A stretch of 29,073 nucleotides of DNA from Mesostigma viride (taxonomy: Eukaryota; Streptophyta; Mesostigmatophyceae; Mesostigmatales; Mesostigmataceae). Of the stretch, positions 8,485 through 16,482 are shown piece after piece; within the stretch, counting starts at the first letter, position 1; each line of letters starts with the position of its first letter. The stretch is taken from positions 1 through 29,073 of the forward strand of contig RPFO01001680.1 in NCBI GenBank assembly GCA_009746045.1. The letters are read 5' to 3'. The position numbers and the translations under genes are program-made. The notes under the pieces are model-generated. The model did not search any database. It saw only the letters and a list, made by a program, of their open reading frames with translations, and was not told the origin of the DNA.

Positions 8485-9224
8485 ATGTCCTCAAACATCC
8501 TTGAAGCGTCCACGGAAGCGGACGTCCTCAAAGCGTCCCCGCGCGTCCGCGTGACGCCTGACGGGAGGATCTCGGTGATCGATGTCATAACGCTGGCTTG
8601 CTTTGTGAAAAACGGTGTGCGTACTCCCAATGCAGCCGTTCACGCATCGTATTGTCTAAAACGCATCGGAAAGATGCACGAGGAGCTGGTGCGGCATATC
8701 AATTTATGGAAATTTCCTGGACAAAGGCAAAGGGATACCCCGGTTATGGATTTGGACAGCATCAAAAGACTTGTTCGCGTACTGTCATGCGTGTCACACG
8801 AGTGCGCAAACGACGTGGAAAAGGCGGACACGTTGCACAAGTTAATAGACATTTTGTCTTCATCTACGCACAGAAAGCGCAAAAGGGGGGGGAAAGAGAC
8901 GTACAGGCCGGCCTTGCGGAGAGGCTCAGAGGCAAGCGGGAGGTGAGGTGCCGGGCGGGGGTGATCGACATCCTGTGCCCGGACACCAAGCGTTTGATCG
9001 AGGTGAAGGAGTTCAGCTCCGGCCTGCACGGCGTGGGTCAGCTCATCGGGTACGGGCTTGACTACCCGGACTACACCAAGCGCCTTCACCTGTTTCGCAC
9101 GCCAACGACGCCCAACGTGACGGCGGAAAGGCTGCTTGTACTCAAGGAGGTCTGCGACTTGCATAAGATAGAGCTGACACTGGACGAAAGCATAGAGTTG
9201 CAGGACCCCAACATCAACTCGTGA
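8485..9224 (+). CDS. DNA-binding-like domain plus PD-(D/E)XK nuclease, frame broken at G8 run
   Basis: The N-terminal part holds RVTPDGRISVIDVI (about 22-35) and LWKFPGQRQRDTPV (about 72-85). This signature recurs in protist genomes and giant viruses and recalls BRO-N/KilA-N-type DNA-binding domains. The frame changes at the G8 run 8885-8892. One extra base leads into a nuclease-like domain: GVIDILC (Asp near 162), then LIEVKEF (Glu173, Lys175) and GVGQLIGYGLDY, the PD-(D/E)XK core order. Joined length is about 246 residues. It is a paralogue of the next gene in its N-terminal part only. Likely a site-specific or resolvase-like DNA enzyme; the activity is inferred from motifs. Confidence 0.65.
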
Positions 9225-9308
9225 ACAAATCTCAATTTTATGGACAACCTTGAAAGGGCGGCGCGCTTATATTGATGAATGAATTTTCTATTAATACAAC
9301 AAACACCC

Positions 9309-10231
9309 ATGGCGTCTCAAGCGGTTGTGATGTATCTGCAACCCTCGCGCGACATGCCGGGTGAGGACCCCTTTGCAAACAAGATACGAGTTACGCCCGA
9401 TGGCAGGATATCTGTGTTGGATGTCATATCCGCTTCATGTTTTATGTCGGAGGGCGGAGTTTTGTTGGAAAAAGCAAGTGCAAGAGCTTCTGAATATCTG
9501 TCAAGACTTGAGAAAAGCCACGCGGTAGTGACCACTCTCTGTGGTCTCTGGAAGTTCCCCGGTGCCAGACAGCGAGACACACCTGTCACCGATCGACAGG
9601 GGATCATCAAGATCATCCAGCTCTTGCCAGGCAAGAAGGCGGCGGCGTTCCGCCACTCGGTGGCCGTGCTGTTGGAGAAGTACCTGGATGCGGACCCGGC
9701 GCTCATCCAGACCTGTACGACCGGTATCGCGAGAAGACCGGCGAGGAGTTTGTGCCAATATCTCGCCAGCAAGTGGCGGATGCCCCTCGCATCAAGAGTT
9801 GCGAGAAGACGAAACTGGACATGCGCGCCATTAGGGATAGCAGCGCCCAGCCGGTGCCGGCGCGAGTGTACGCTGTCGTCAACAACGCCGCCAACAAGTT
9901 GGTGACTGGATACGAGCAGACCGCCGACTATAGGAAGGACCAGGGACTAACAAAGAAGAGTCAGGCCACTCGCGACACATTCACAGACGAAATGTGCGGT
10001 TTGTCAATATTCTTCCACTCTCGCCACGAGAAAGAGGTGGTGGGCGGGAAAGACCCCGAGAAGTCGGCCCTTTCCATAGTGGAGGCGCTCGTCCCTGGAC
10101 TGGAAAAACTAGGTCACTACGAGGAGGCTCGCAAGTACCGCGGGCCCGAATTCGCCGCAAACAACAAACGATTGATGCTGGAAAACCAGGCCTGGAATAG
10201 AGACAAGCGAGTTAAAATGGTCCAATGTTAA
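9309..10231 (+). CDS. BRO/KilA-like DNA-binding protein, frame broken near 9696-9712
   Basis: The N-terminal region (IRVTPDGRISVLDVI ... LWKFPGARQRDTPVTD ... LLPGKKAAAFRHS) is paralogous to the previous gene. The end of this region (KYLDADPALIQ) continues sensibly as DLYDRYREKTGEEF only in the -1 frame, so one base seems to be missing near 9696-9712. The C-terminal domain has VYAVVNNAANKLVTGYEQT and an ATRDTFTDEM motif, like the C-terminal domain often attached to viral BRO/KilA-N proteins. Joined length is about 307 residues. ATG 9309 sits in CCCATGG; an in-frame ATG at 9279 is the alternative. Probable regulatory DNA-binding protein. Confidence 0.6.
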
Positions 10232-10432
10232 ATAATATATGTAATACAATGATCTAATTGGCTCACGCTTGCAGACACATGGCGTATGTAAGATGGTTCA
10301 TTTTATTTGCAAGAAATTCCCACAAGTTTAACTTCCGTTTCCCCATTAACAAATGGCATTTGAGGCATGTGTGACAGCTTAAAAAGCCGCCTAGCTAAAT
10401 CGATAGAATGCGCTTGTCAGTCGTAACGACAC
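10232..10432. other. AT-rich gap between convergent genes
   Basis: This 201-base stretch separates a rightward and a leftward gene end, so it should hold transcription ends rather than promoters. It begins with an AT-rich run (taaataatatatgtaatac). A 31-codon frame at 10279-10374 is present but unsupported. No clear hairpin terminator was found by eye. Confidence 0.4.
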
Positions 10433-11364
10433 CTAGGAAGCCTGATCAGCGTCATCGTCGCTGTCCAAAACGATGACGTCGTTGTCGGTCTTCTGTCGCT
10501 TGCTGGCCTGCTCGTCCTCGCCGTTGCCGTCGCGCTTGCCGACCTCCGAGTGCTGGTTGTCGTCGATCTTGTCGTCCGCGGCGACGTGTTCATCCTCTTC
10601 GTACGTGGGCTCGGGCTCGGGCTCGTCGTCCACGCTGTCGGGCAGGGTGTCGGAGCCGGCCATGAACGCGAGCACAGTGAGCTGGGTGTCGAACTCGAAG
10701 TAGGGAACGAGAGCTCGGGATGGCGCTCGTCGTTCTCCTCGTCGGTGTCCATGCCGAGCTCGGTGCAGATGGGGCAGAGGACGGGCCAGTCCGGGTCGGC
10801 GCTCTCCAGGAAGTCCCATACGCAGCTGATGCACACGCCGCCGATGTGGAAGTGCGGGTTAGGGGTCTTGCAGGAGTACACGTTGGTGAGCGTCTCGTTG
10901 CAGACCTGGCAGGTGCTGTAGGACTCGAGGACGCCCGCGCCGTTCTCCAGGAAGCCGCCGGTCTTGGTGCAGATGAACGCGGCCATCTCGAACTCCTCGT
11001 TGCCCCTGCCGACGCTGGGAGTGAATGAGCAGTCTGCCTTCTCGTCACCGTGAAGCTTGAGGGCCGCCACCCTCGCCCTCTCCTCGTGCACGGCAGCCGC
11101 GTCCTTGACAGCACTCGTCATCTCTTTCCTGCAAGGGGCGCAATTTCTTGCGATGCCCTCGAAAAAAACGCCGTTCAGACGGAAGGAGGACACGGGTACC
11201 AGACCTTTGCAGCGGTGGCACCTGGCCTTGGGTGAGGCTGGCGTTTTGTCAGGGTTGGCTGCCTTCCACTTTTCGATGCTCTCTTCGTTCTTGTAGGTTT
11301 TCTTCACCATCTCGCCGGTTTCCGGGTCGTACAGCCATCGGTTCTGGGTTCCGCACGTCCTCAT
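10433..11364 (-). CDS. Zinc-ribbon/RING-like acidic protein, frame broken near 10707-10722
   Basis: Residues 49-78 hold a CHRC ... CAPC pair typical of a viral zinc ribbon. A second cluster is RING-like: Cys152, Cys155, Cys165, His171 or His173, Cys178, Cys181, Cys197, Cys200 (CQVC ... HFHIGGVCISC ... LCPIC). After about residue 215 the first frame turns into Ser/Thr/Arg-rich random sequence. The -1 frame instead gives an acidic tail (SVDDEPEPEPTYEEDEHVAA) ending in KRQKTDNDVIVLDSDDDAD, which looks real and contains a nuclear-signal-like KRQK. One missing base is inferred; joined length about 310. A RING would suggest E3 ubiquitin ligase activity, but the spacing is irregular and this stays tentative. 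Confidence 0.65.
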
Positions 11365-11388
11365 CCTCGAAAAAAGTCGTGAGCAGGC

Positions 11389-11672
11389 AAAATTTCGGGT
11401 GATTCGGGCCTCGAGAGACGAACAGAAGCGAATTTCGGGTGCTCAGGGCCTCTGGAACGCAAACCGGACCGAATTTCGGTCGAGCCAGACGGAAGGAAAA
11501 CAAATTTGGGCGGTCCGGAACTCCGGAAGACGACCAGCGGCGATTTTTGGGTGGTTCGGGCCTCGGGAATTCGAACAGCGAAATTCTTGGGTGCTTCGGA
11601 CGCTTAGCAAACAACACCACAGGCGAATTCTTGGGTGGTTCGGGCCGTTTAGGAGTTTCTTGGGTGTGCAGA
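11389..11672. repeat. Degenerate array, period about 40 bases, eight units
   Basis: The core AATTTCGGGTG or ATTCTTGGGTG followed by xTTCGGGCC recurs with cores beginning near 11391, 11431, 11472, 11502, 11544, 11583, 11626 and 11657. Spacings are about 40, 41, 30, 42, 39, 43 and 31. Units 5-7 (GGGTGGTTCGGGCC-type) are the most alike. The array has decayed more than the neighbouring 79-base repeat. Confidence 0.7.
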
Positions 11673-11753
11673 CTGGATGGACAGTGAGATGGATGACTTT
11701 GGTGGGGGCTTCCTGTTAATAACCTTTTTTGTTCACTGCCATTTTGGCTTTTC

Positions 11754-11997
11754 GACCAGAAATCCGTTTTTTCTAGAGGACCGGCACCGCGTGGCGTTTT
11801 TTTGGGCGCTTGTACCGGTTCAGGCAGAAATCCGTACGGGCTGACGCATTTCCAGAGGACCAGAACCACGTGGCGTCTTTTTGGGCGCTTGGGTCGGTTC
11901 GGGCAGAAATCCGTACGGGCTGACGCATTTCCAGAGGACCGGATCCACGTGGCGTCTTTTTGGGCGCTTGGGCCGGTTCGGGCAGAAATCCGTGCGG
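11754..11997. repeat. Tandem repeat, 79-base period
   Basis: Units start with AGAGGACC at 11775, 11854 and 11933, exactly 79 bases apart. A partial unit (GACCAGAAATCCGT) precedes them and the third copy stops near 11997. Shared blocks are CACGTGGCGTCTTTTTGGGC, then CGGTTCGGGCAGAAATCCGT and ACGGGCTGACGCATTTCC. Units differ at only a few bases, so this array is younger than the 40-base array. The unit may be a doubled form of it, since both contain TTTTTGGGyGsTT...TTCGGG. Confidence 0.85.
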
Positions 11998-12119
11998 ACC
12001 GAAAGCTCAAGTGCATTGACAGGAATTGCATGCCAATAATTTTTGGTGGACCCGTCGACCTGAGCTCTGGACACCATATCAGCTGCATTCAGTGCCATTC
12101 TGTCCGAAATTGTGTTGCC

Positions 12120-12770
12120 ATGGAGGAGGAGAATACATCCAGTTCTGAGTATTCTTCCACGGAAAGCAGCAGTGAATGCGATTCTGACAAGGAGAACGTA
12201 CCTCCCAAAGGGCAAATTCGGGTGGAGCGGACGCCGGATCGGAGCTCGTCCACCGGAAATTTCACGAACAGCTGTTTGTCGTCTAAAGAGCTGGTTTCTA
12301 GGGATCAAGTGGCCTCTTTCGAGTTTTCAGAGCCTGTTTCCGAGAGCAGGAGGCTGCACGAGTCCGCCCAAGTTTTCGCTTCTCGTGTGGATGGGACGCC
12401 GGAGCAGAGCCCGTGCACCGGAAATCGCGTCATAAGGCTCAACGAGGGGCCTTTGCCTTCCAAAGTTTTGGTTCCCAGGGACTTTGCAACCAATGTCCTG
12501 GCCCAGTTCTCTGATATGAAGGACAAGATCGAGAATGTCGTCTCAAAGAACAAGAAACTGCGCGACGCCGCCCGAAAACGGCACGAGAGGGTCCGGAAGA
12601 AGCTGGTCGTGGAGGTGGAAACGGTCAGGCAGGAGCTGGAGGAGAAGGATGCCACCATTATTCAGATGAGGCGGACGGTGTCTGACCTTATGAGCAGCAA
12701 CGACAGGCTGAGGTGCAGGCTTTCGGAGGTCGAGACGGCGCTTGCGAATCAGAAGGCGACTGTAAAATAA
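12120..12770 (+). CDS. Ser/acidic-rich coiled-coil protein
   Basis: 216 residues from the ATG at 12120. The first 30 residues are Ser/Glu-rich (MEEENTSSSEYSSTESSSE) and followed by DKENVPP. The middle is disordered, with two similar short segments ending RTPDRSSSTGN and GTPEQSPCTGN. From about 130 to the end is a long coiled coil (DMKDKIENVVSKNKKLRDAA; RQELEEKDATIIQMRRTVSD). The frame is open upstream to 11802 through the 79-base repeats, but the composition changes sharply at 12120. Function unknown; coiled coil plus disorder suggests a scaffold. Confidence 0.65.
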   Translation: MEEENTSSSEYSSTESSSECDSDKENVPPKGQIRVERTPDRSSSTGNFTNSCLSSKELVSRDQVASFEFSEPVSESRRLHESAQVFASRVDGTPEQSPCTGNRVIRLNEGPLPSKVLVPRDFATNVLAQFSDMKDKIENVVSKNKKLRDAARKRHERVRKKLVVEVETVRQELEEKDATIIQMRRTVSDLMSSNDRLRCRLSEVETALANQKATVK

Positions 12771-12787
12771 AATGACGGCCAGTTGTC

Positions 12788-13009
12788 ATGGAGAAGCGGA
12801 AAGGCGTCGTCGGCGCTTTGCGGAGGCTGTTACGCTTTTTAACAAGGGGCAGAAGCAGGGCGGTTGTATCGGCGGAATGCCTGCTGCGTCGCCAGATGTC
12901 GGCCCCCAGAAATCAGGACGAGCGAACCAGACACAACAGCTTGGATTTAGAACATCCGTATCCGGTCCCTCGCCGCGAGAAATCCAGGTTGTGCAGGGAG
13001 ACGCGATAG
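12788..13009 (+). CDS. Small basic protein, ends uncertain
   Basis: 73 residues, strongly basic: MEKRKGVVGALRRLLRFLTR begins as an amphipathic or membrane-surface helix. The start is 17 bases after the coiled-coil gene. The other frame (12772-13035, 87 residues) has a more protein-like C-terminus (REIQVVQGDAIDLIAHSSF). A further missing base in the CCC run at 12967-12969 would join the good N-terminus to that good C-terminus, ending at 13035. I therefore suspect a ninth frame error, less surely than the others. Function unknown. Confidence 0.4.
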   Translation: MEKRKGVVGALRRLLRFLTRGRSRAVVSAECLLRRQMSAPRNQDERTRHNSLDLEHPYPVPRREKSRLCRETR

Positions 13010-13053
13010 ACCTTATAGCGCACAGTAGTTTCTAATCTTATAATGTATATATC

Positions 13054-13242
13054 ATGCGCCCTTTGACATCTTCCAACGAGCATGCCCCCCCGGTTGTGGA
13101 GGGGCTCTCAGACCTGAAGCCGGTCGAGTCACTCGACCCTGTTTTGCCAGGCAGGCACATTGCGGCGATTCTGGGTTTGCTGTCAGTAGGACTGTCCGCC
13201 TGGCTCATCCTGTTTGCAATGCTATGGGTGCTATTGCAGTAG
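13054..13242 (+). CDS. Small tail-anchored membrane protein
   Basis: 62 residues. A soluble N-terminal half (MRPLTSSNEHAPPVVEGLSD) is followed by a long hydrophobic segment at about residues 36-61 (HIAAILGLLSVGLSAWLILF) that runs almost to the C-terminus. This is the layout of a tail-anchored or type-II-like small viral membrane protein. AT-rich DNA (taatcttataatgtatatatc) directly precedes the start and may hold its promoter. Family unknown. Confidence 0.6.
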   Translation: MRPLTSSNEHAPPVVEGLSDLKPVESLDPVLPGRHIAAILGLLSVGLSAWLILFAMLWVLLQ

Positions 13243-13269
13243 CTGTCGATTATTTTGTGTGTGCACTTT

Positions 13270-13428
13270 ATGGGCGCGTGTTTTAGCAAGAGGACAGACA
13301 CGCACTGCGGCAGATGCGTGGTTGTCGTGAATGGGCGCGTGATCGTAGAGCCGCTGCTGGAGTCGGTGCGCGACTCCGTGCCTCGCGCGGTGGGCGATGG
13401 GCGTGTGCAGCCACGATGGCATTTGTAA
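13270..13428 (+). CDS. 52-residue protein with predicted N-terminal acylation signal
   Basis: A short frame from ATG 13270 to the TAA at 13426-13428. It begins MGACFSKRTDTHCGRC: Gly2 and Ser6 fit the eukaryotic N-myristoylation signal, and Cys4 beside it is placed for palmitoylation, as in dually acylated kinases and G-alpha proteins. A hydrophobic VVVVNGRVIVEPLL strand and an Arg-rich end follow. It sits between the tail-anchored protein and the U-box-like gene, filling what would otherwise be an empty stretch. Membrane targeting is inferred from the motif only. Confidence 0.55.
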   Translation: MGACFSKRTDTHCGRCVVVVNGRVIVEPLLESVRDSVPRAVGDGRVQPRWHL

Positions 13429-13518
13429 ATATAACTTTCGTAAACTTTCGTTAATAAAAAGGATTTTGACGCAAACGCTCGCCTAACAGGGCGACGAAAT
13501 TGTAGAAACACTCAGTAA

Positions 13519-14472
13519 ATGACAAAGCAGTTCCGTGTGTCGCCGGACGCCCGCGACGTGCGCCTCAGCGTGCGTGCGGCGTCCGTGGTCCCGTTTAATT
13601 ATTACGGCAAAGCGCGGCGAGAGACTCTACGCCGCATCGCGCTTATGCAGGGCTTGCGACCGTTCCGCAGCGCCACCCTGCGCGAGCTGGAGTGCAGCGT
13701 GTTCGCAAACCAGCGGGCCATCACCATACAGCGGTGGGTGAGGCGCAAGGTGCTGCCGTACGCACGCGCCAAGAGAACGATCGCTCGTCACCTGGCAGCG
13801 AGGGTGTCTAACAAGGAGGACCCGATAACGATGGACGCGCTGCCGTCGAAAGAGAGAGTCTTCAAGTTCGTGCGTCCCACGCGGCAAGTGGTGGGGTTTG
13901 ACGCCGTGCGGCTGGCGGAGTACATCGCGACGTCAGGGAGGTTCGAGGACCCCGCCACGCGTTTTCCGTTCACGGCGGTAGACCTGTGGCGTCTGGATAA
14001 GCAGGTGAGGGAGCTGGGGTTCCAGAGGCACTCGACGCTGTTTATATACCAGCACCCGGAGATAGTGGACGCGATACGCGAGCACGAGTCGCTAGTTGCC
14101 GGCATAGACAGGGTCGCGACCGAGCTGGTGTCTAGCATGATCGATATCGTGGGCGGAGAGAACGTGGACGCACAATCGCTGATGGCGGTGGCGACAGACT
14201 ATATTCCCCAATGGCGCGTCTACATGCGGCACTTGCGCGCGCTCGACGAGCACGCGAGCAAGGCGACGGCGCAGACGTGCGTGAACATGGTGAAGGCTGA
14301 GAGGGACGCGGCGGCCGCCTTGGGCGGCGAGGTGCCCGCGTACACGCTAGCGTGGCTGGCGGCTTCCATGGCATACCACACGCTGCACGACGCCGGGATC
14401 GGTTGCGATCAGCCGCTTGTGGACACGGGGGAGATGATCGTGTGCGCCATGTTGATACGCTCTTCCGCGTGA
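13519..14472 (+). CDS. U-box-like protein with IQ motif
   Basis: 317 residues. An IQ-like motif lies at 67-80 (AITIQRWVRRKVLP), a possible calmodulin or light-chain site. Residues 99-160 match the giant-virus U-box-like pattern: DPITMDALPS, VVGFDAVRLAEYIATSGRFE, then DPATRFPFTAVDLWRLD. U-boxes bind E2 enzymes without zinc and act as E3 ubiquitin ligases; this group of viral proteins is usually annotated only by resemblance. The C-terminal half is helical and unassigned. ATG 13519 follows an AT-rich stretch (ttcgttaataaaaagg, 13448) that may be the promoter. Confidence 0.7.
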   Translation: MTKQFRVSPDARDVRLSVRAASVVPFNYYGKARRETLRRIALMQGLRPFRSATLRELECSVFANQRAITIQRWVRRKVLPYARAKRTIARHLAARVSNKEDPITMDALPSKERVFKFVRPTRQVVGFDAVRLAEYIATSGRFEDPATRFPFTAVDLWRLDKQVRELGFQRHSTLFIYQHPEIVDAIREHESLVAGIDRVATELVSSMIDIVGGENVDAQSLMAVATDYIPQWRVYMRHLRALDEHASKATAQTCVNMVKAERDAAAALGGEVPAYTLAWLAASMAYHTLHDAGIGCDQPLVDTGEMIVCAMLIRSSA

Positions 14473-14564
14473 ACACGCAGCAGGGCCAGGCAACAGGCAT
14501 TGAGGAGGAACAAACGCGTTCGCGCTTCCGTGTGAGTCTAAATCGGCCCGGTTTATTAGATGCC

Positions 14565-15848
14565 ATGTCTACCAAGCTCATACCCGTGGACCTGGAGGAG
14601 GAGGAAGCGGGCTCGGGGGGCGGCGTTTCGGCACCGGCCGTTCGGGGCGGTGTGATGGACAACGTCGAGTTCGTGGAAGACGACGACGGCGATTGGCCCG
14701 CGCAGGCGCCGCACAGCGGACGCAAGCATAAGGGTGCGCCATACGCACTGGCTAAGAAGAAGGCGAGTGCGAAGGCGGACGAGGGCGAATTTTTTGAGTC
14801 CCTTGCCAACCCCAAAAAGTCCAAGTCATTCTTTGCGCCTCCATCTGCCCCGCCGGTAGCGGAGAACGACTTCACGTTTGACGGGTACGACGACGACGAC
14901 GACGCGTACGAGGAGGACTTCGGCTTCGGGGCTGACGTGGTGGACGCCGAAGCCGTGATGCCCAAAAAGAGCCCCCAGCAGATACACGCGGAGAAGATGG
15001 AGATCCTGCACAAGCTGCACCGCTACAAGGAGAAAGGGTTTTCCGTGCCAGCGTTCGACATGCGGTCGGACATTGACGAAATGCGGTTCGAGTTCGACAA
15101 AGTATCGCGGTCGGTAGAGTCCAGGCACGCCGTCAACACGATGCGGCAGATGCTGGTGGCCACTACGTCCGCCATTCAGTTCTTTAACACACGGTACGAC
15201 CCTGTGGGCCTGCGCCTGGACGGATGGTCCGAGAGCATTCTGGCAAACATATCCGACTACGACACTGTGTTCGAGAGACTGTACGACAAGCATCGCCACC
15301 GCGTGGCCATGCCCCCTGAGATCGAGCTGATGCTGATGATGGGGGGTTCGGCCATGATGTTTCATATGTCGGCGTCGTTTGCCAGCGCCGGACTGCCGTC
15401 CATGACGGAGATCGCAAAGACCGACCCCGAGCTGATGAAAAGCCTTGTCAAGATGATGGTGTCCAAACAGGAGGCCGCGAATGCAGCGGCGCCTCCCAGA
15501 CCCCCGTCCCCGGCCGCAAACGATGAAGAAGCGGGCGCTGCTGGCGGGTACGTGATGCGCGGCCCGGGGTTCTTCAGACCCGACATCCCCATCCCCGTGA
15601 ACATGGACAGGGTCGTCAGGGAGGTCGTTCCGCCTGCCCCTCCTCCACCTGCCGCCGTGCAAGTAATTGACGACGAGGCTGGCGACAGCGGGGTCGAGGA
15701 CGGGTCGGTGCGCGGGTGGGACAGCGATGTGCGCAAGGTGCAGGTGGACGCGGTAAAGAAGAAGGCCAAGAGGAGGTCTGGCGGCAAGAAGTCTCAGACG
15801 GCCGCATCGGCGACCGACGACCCGTCACGGGTCACAATGGACCTATAA
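14565..15848 (+). CDS. Conserved giant-virus protein (DUF5767-type)
   Basis: 427 residues from ATG 14565 (MSTKLIPVDLEEEE). An acidic disordered N-terminus is followed by a conserved helical core at about 143-278: ILHKLHRYKEKGFSVPAFDM, RFEFDKVSRSVESRHAVNTM, DGWSESILANISDYD and MMGGSAMMFHMSASFA. This order is what I remember for the family DUF5767, widespread in Nucleocytoviricota and of unknown role; the name needs checking. A Pro-rich, Lys-rich tail follows. The frame is open to 14352, but that part overlaps the previous gene. Its last 17 bases overlap the end of the convergent nuclease gene. Confidence 0.75.
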   Translation: MSTKLIPVDLEEEEAGSGGGVSAPAVRGGVMDNVEFVEDDDGDWPAQAPHSGRKHKGAPYALAKKKASAKADEGEFFESLANPKKSKSFFAPPSAPPVAENDFTFDGYDDDDDAYEEDFGFGADVVDAEAVMPKKSPQQIHAEKMEILHKLHRYKEKGFSVPAFDMRSDIDEMRFEFDKVSRSVESRHAVNTMRQMLVATTSAIQFFNTRYDPVGLRLDGWSESILANISDYDTVFERLYDKHRHRVAMPPEIELMLMMGGSAMMFHMSASFASAGLPSMTEIAKTDPELMKSLVKMMVSKQEAANAAAPPRPPSPAANDEEAGAAGGYVMRGPGFFRPDIPIPVNMDRVVREVVPPAPPPPAAVQVIDDEAGDSGVEDGSVRGWDSDVRKVQVDAVKKKAKRRSGGKKSQTAASATDDPSRVTMDL

Positions 15849-16437
15849 GCGTTTCTGGTCTCAAGGGTGATGCTGCCCGATGCTCGTCGATGGTGGCCAT
15901 AGGTCCTGCGATCTTCTCATCCAACAGGACCTTATTGATACACGTGCCGTCCAACGTGTAAATTACCCCCAGCACTCGTCCAAAGTTGTCGAACCCTTGG
16001 CAGTGCAGTGTAAGGAACTTTTTGTTAGTGGTGTCGATCAGCGTCTGGATATCCTTGGAGGTCTTGACCATATCGTCGACGTCTAGTTTCACGTCTGTTG
16101 ACAACTGTATCAGTCGGTTGCGCGCCTTGACTGCTGCCATGCGCGTGGTGTCGCGGTTGGGAGTATCGAGCCTGGGTGCGATTTCCGCGGCATCTATTCC
16201 CCAAAGTCGCACGGTAAGCGTCGCTGGCAAGCTGGTCCACGGGCTCAGGAACGCGACCTTGACGGTGTCCCCGTCGTATGCTTTGACAACTTTGACGGGC
16301 GAAAATGCGTGCCCTTTAAAAGAGAACGGCTCAAGTTCGTGCAGCACCGCGTTTCTGAGGACCTCTTCCGGCTGTTTGTCCGGCTTAGGACCGCAATTGC
16401 ATTGTATCTTTCTAAGCAGCATCTTCCCTATTCCCAT
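15832..16437 (-). CDS. Staphylococcal-nuclease-like protein
   Basis: 201 residues from ATG 16437. The SNase core is complete by motif: KVVKAYDGDTVKV (DGDT, 55-58), RLWGIDAAEI (Arg77, Asp82, Glu85) and FGRVLGVIY (Arg154), which match the calcium-binding and catalytic Asp, Arg, Asp, Glu and Arg of thermonucleases. It should cleave DNA or RNA with Ca2+. The N-terminus, MGIGKMLLRKIQCNCG, resembles the acylated N-terminus of plant Ca-dependent nucleases, so a membrane-attached enzyme is possible. An ATG at 16479 would add 14 residues, but would take the AT-rich likely promoter (16438-16482) into the gene. Confidence 0.85.
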   Translation of the reverse strand: MGIGKMLLRKIQCNCGPKPDKQPEEVLRNAVLHELEPFSFKGHAFSPVKVVKAYDGDTVKVAFLSPWTSLPATLTVRLWGIDAAEIAPRLDTPNRDTTRMAAVKARNRLIQLSTDVKLDVDDMVKTSKDIQTLIDTTNKKFLTLHCQGFDNFGRVLGVIYTLDGTCINKVLLDEKIAGPMATIDEHRAASPLRPETLIGPL

Positions 16438-16482
16438 TTGAATGAAGCTCAGTTTATTTTTGTCAGCATATAATGACATTCG

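Larger units (their letters stand above)
11365..12119. other. 755-base repeat-rich, probably non-coding tract
   Basis: The gap between two divergent genes (starts at 11364 and 12120) is filled by two related repeat arrays, at 11389-11672 and 11754-11997. Long frames stay open on both strands, but the 79-base unit is not a multiple of three, so each unit is read in a different frame. That argues against a repeat protein. The position suggests control of the flanking genes, or an origin or recombination site. Confidence 0.6.

Noticed and set aside
9279-9308. Earlier ATG for the second DNA-binding paralogue
   Set aside because: It would add ten residues of AT-rich sequence (MNFLLIQQTP) unlike the paralogue; ATG 9309 has the better context. 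Not excluded.
10279-10374. A 31-codon frame starting MAYVRWFILFARNS
   Set aside because: Too short, with no motif; it lies between convergent genes where no promoter is expected.
11249-12088. A 279-codon minus-strand frame with RPEPPKN-type repeats
   Set aside because: It crosses two repeat arrays whose periods rotate the frame and overlaps the start of the zinc/RING-like gene. The Pro-rich repeats are what the 40-base DNA repeat would give in any open frame. Kept as a weak alternative.
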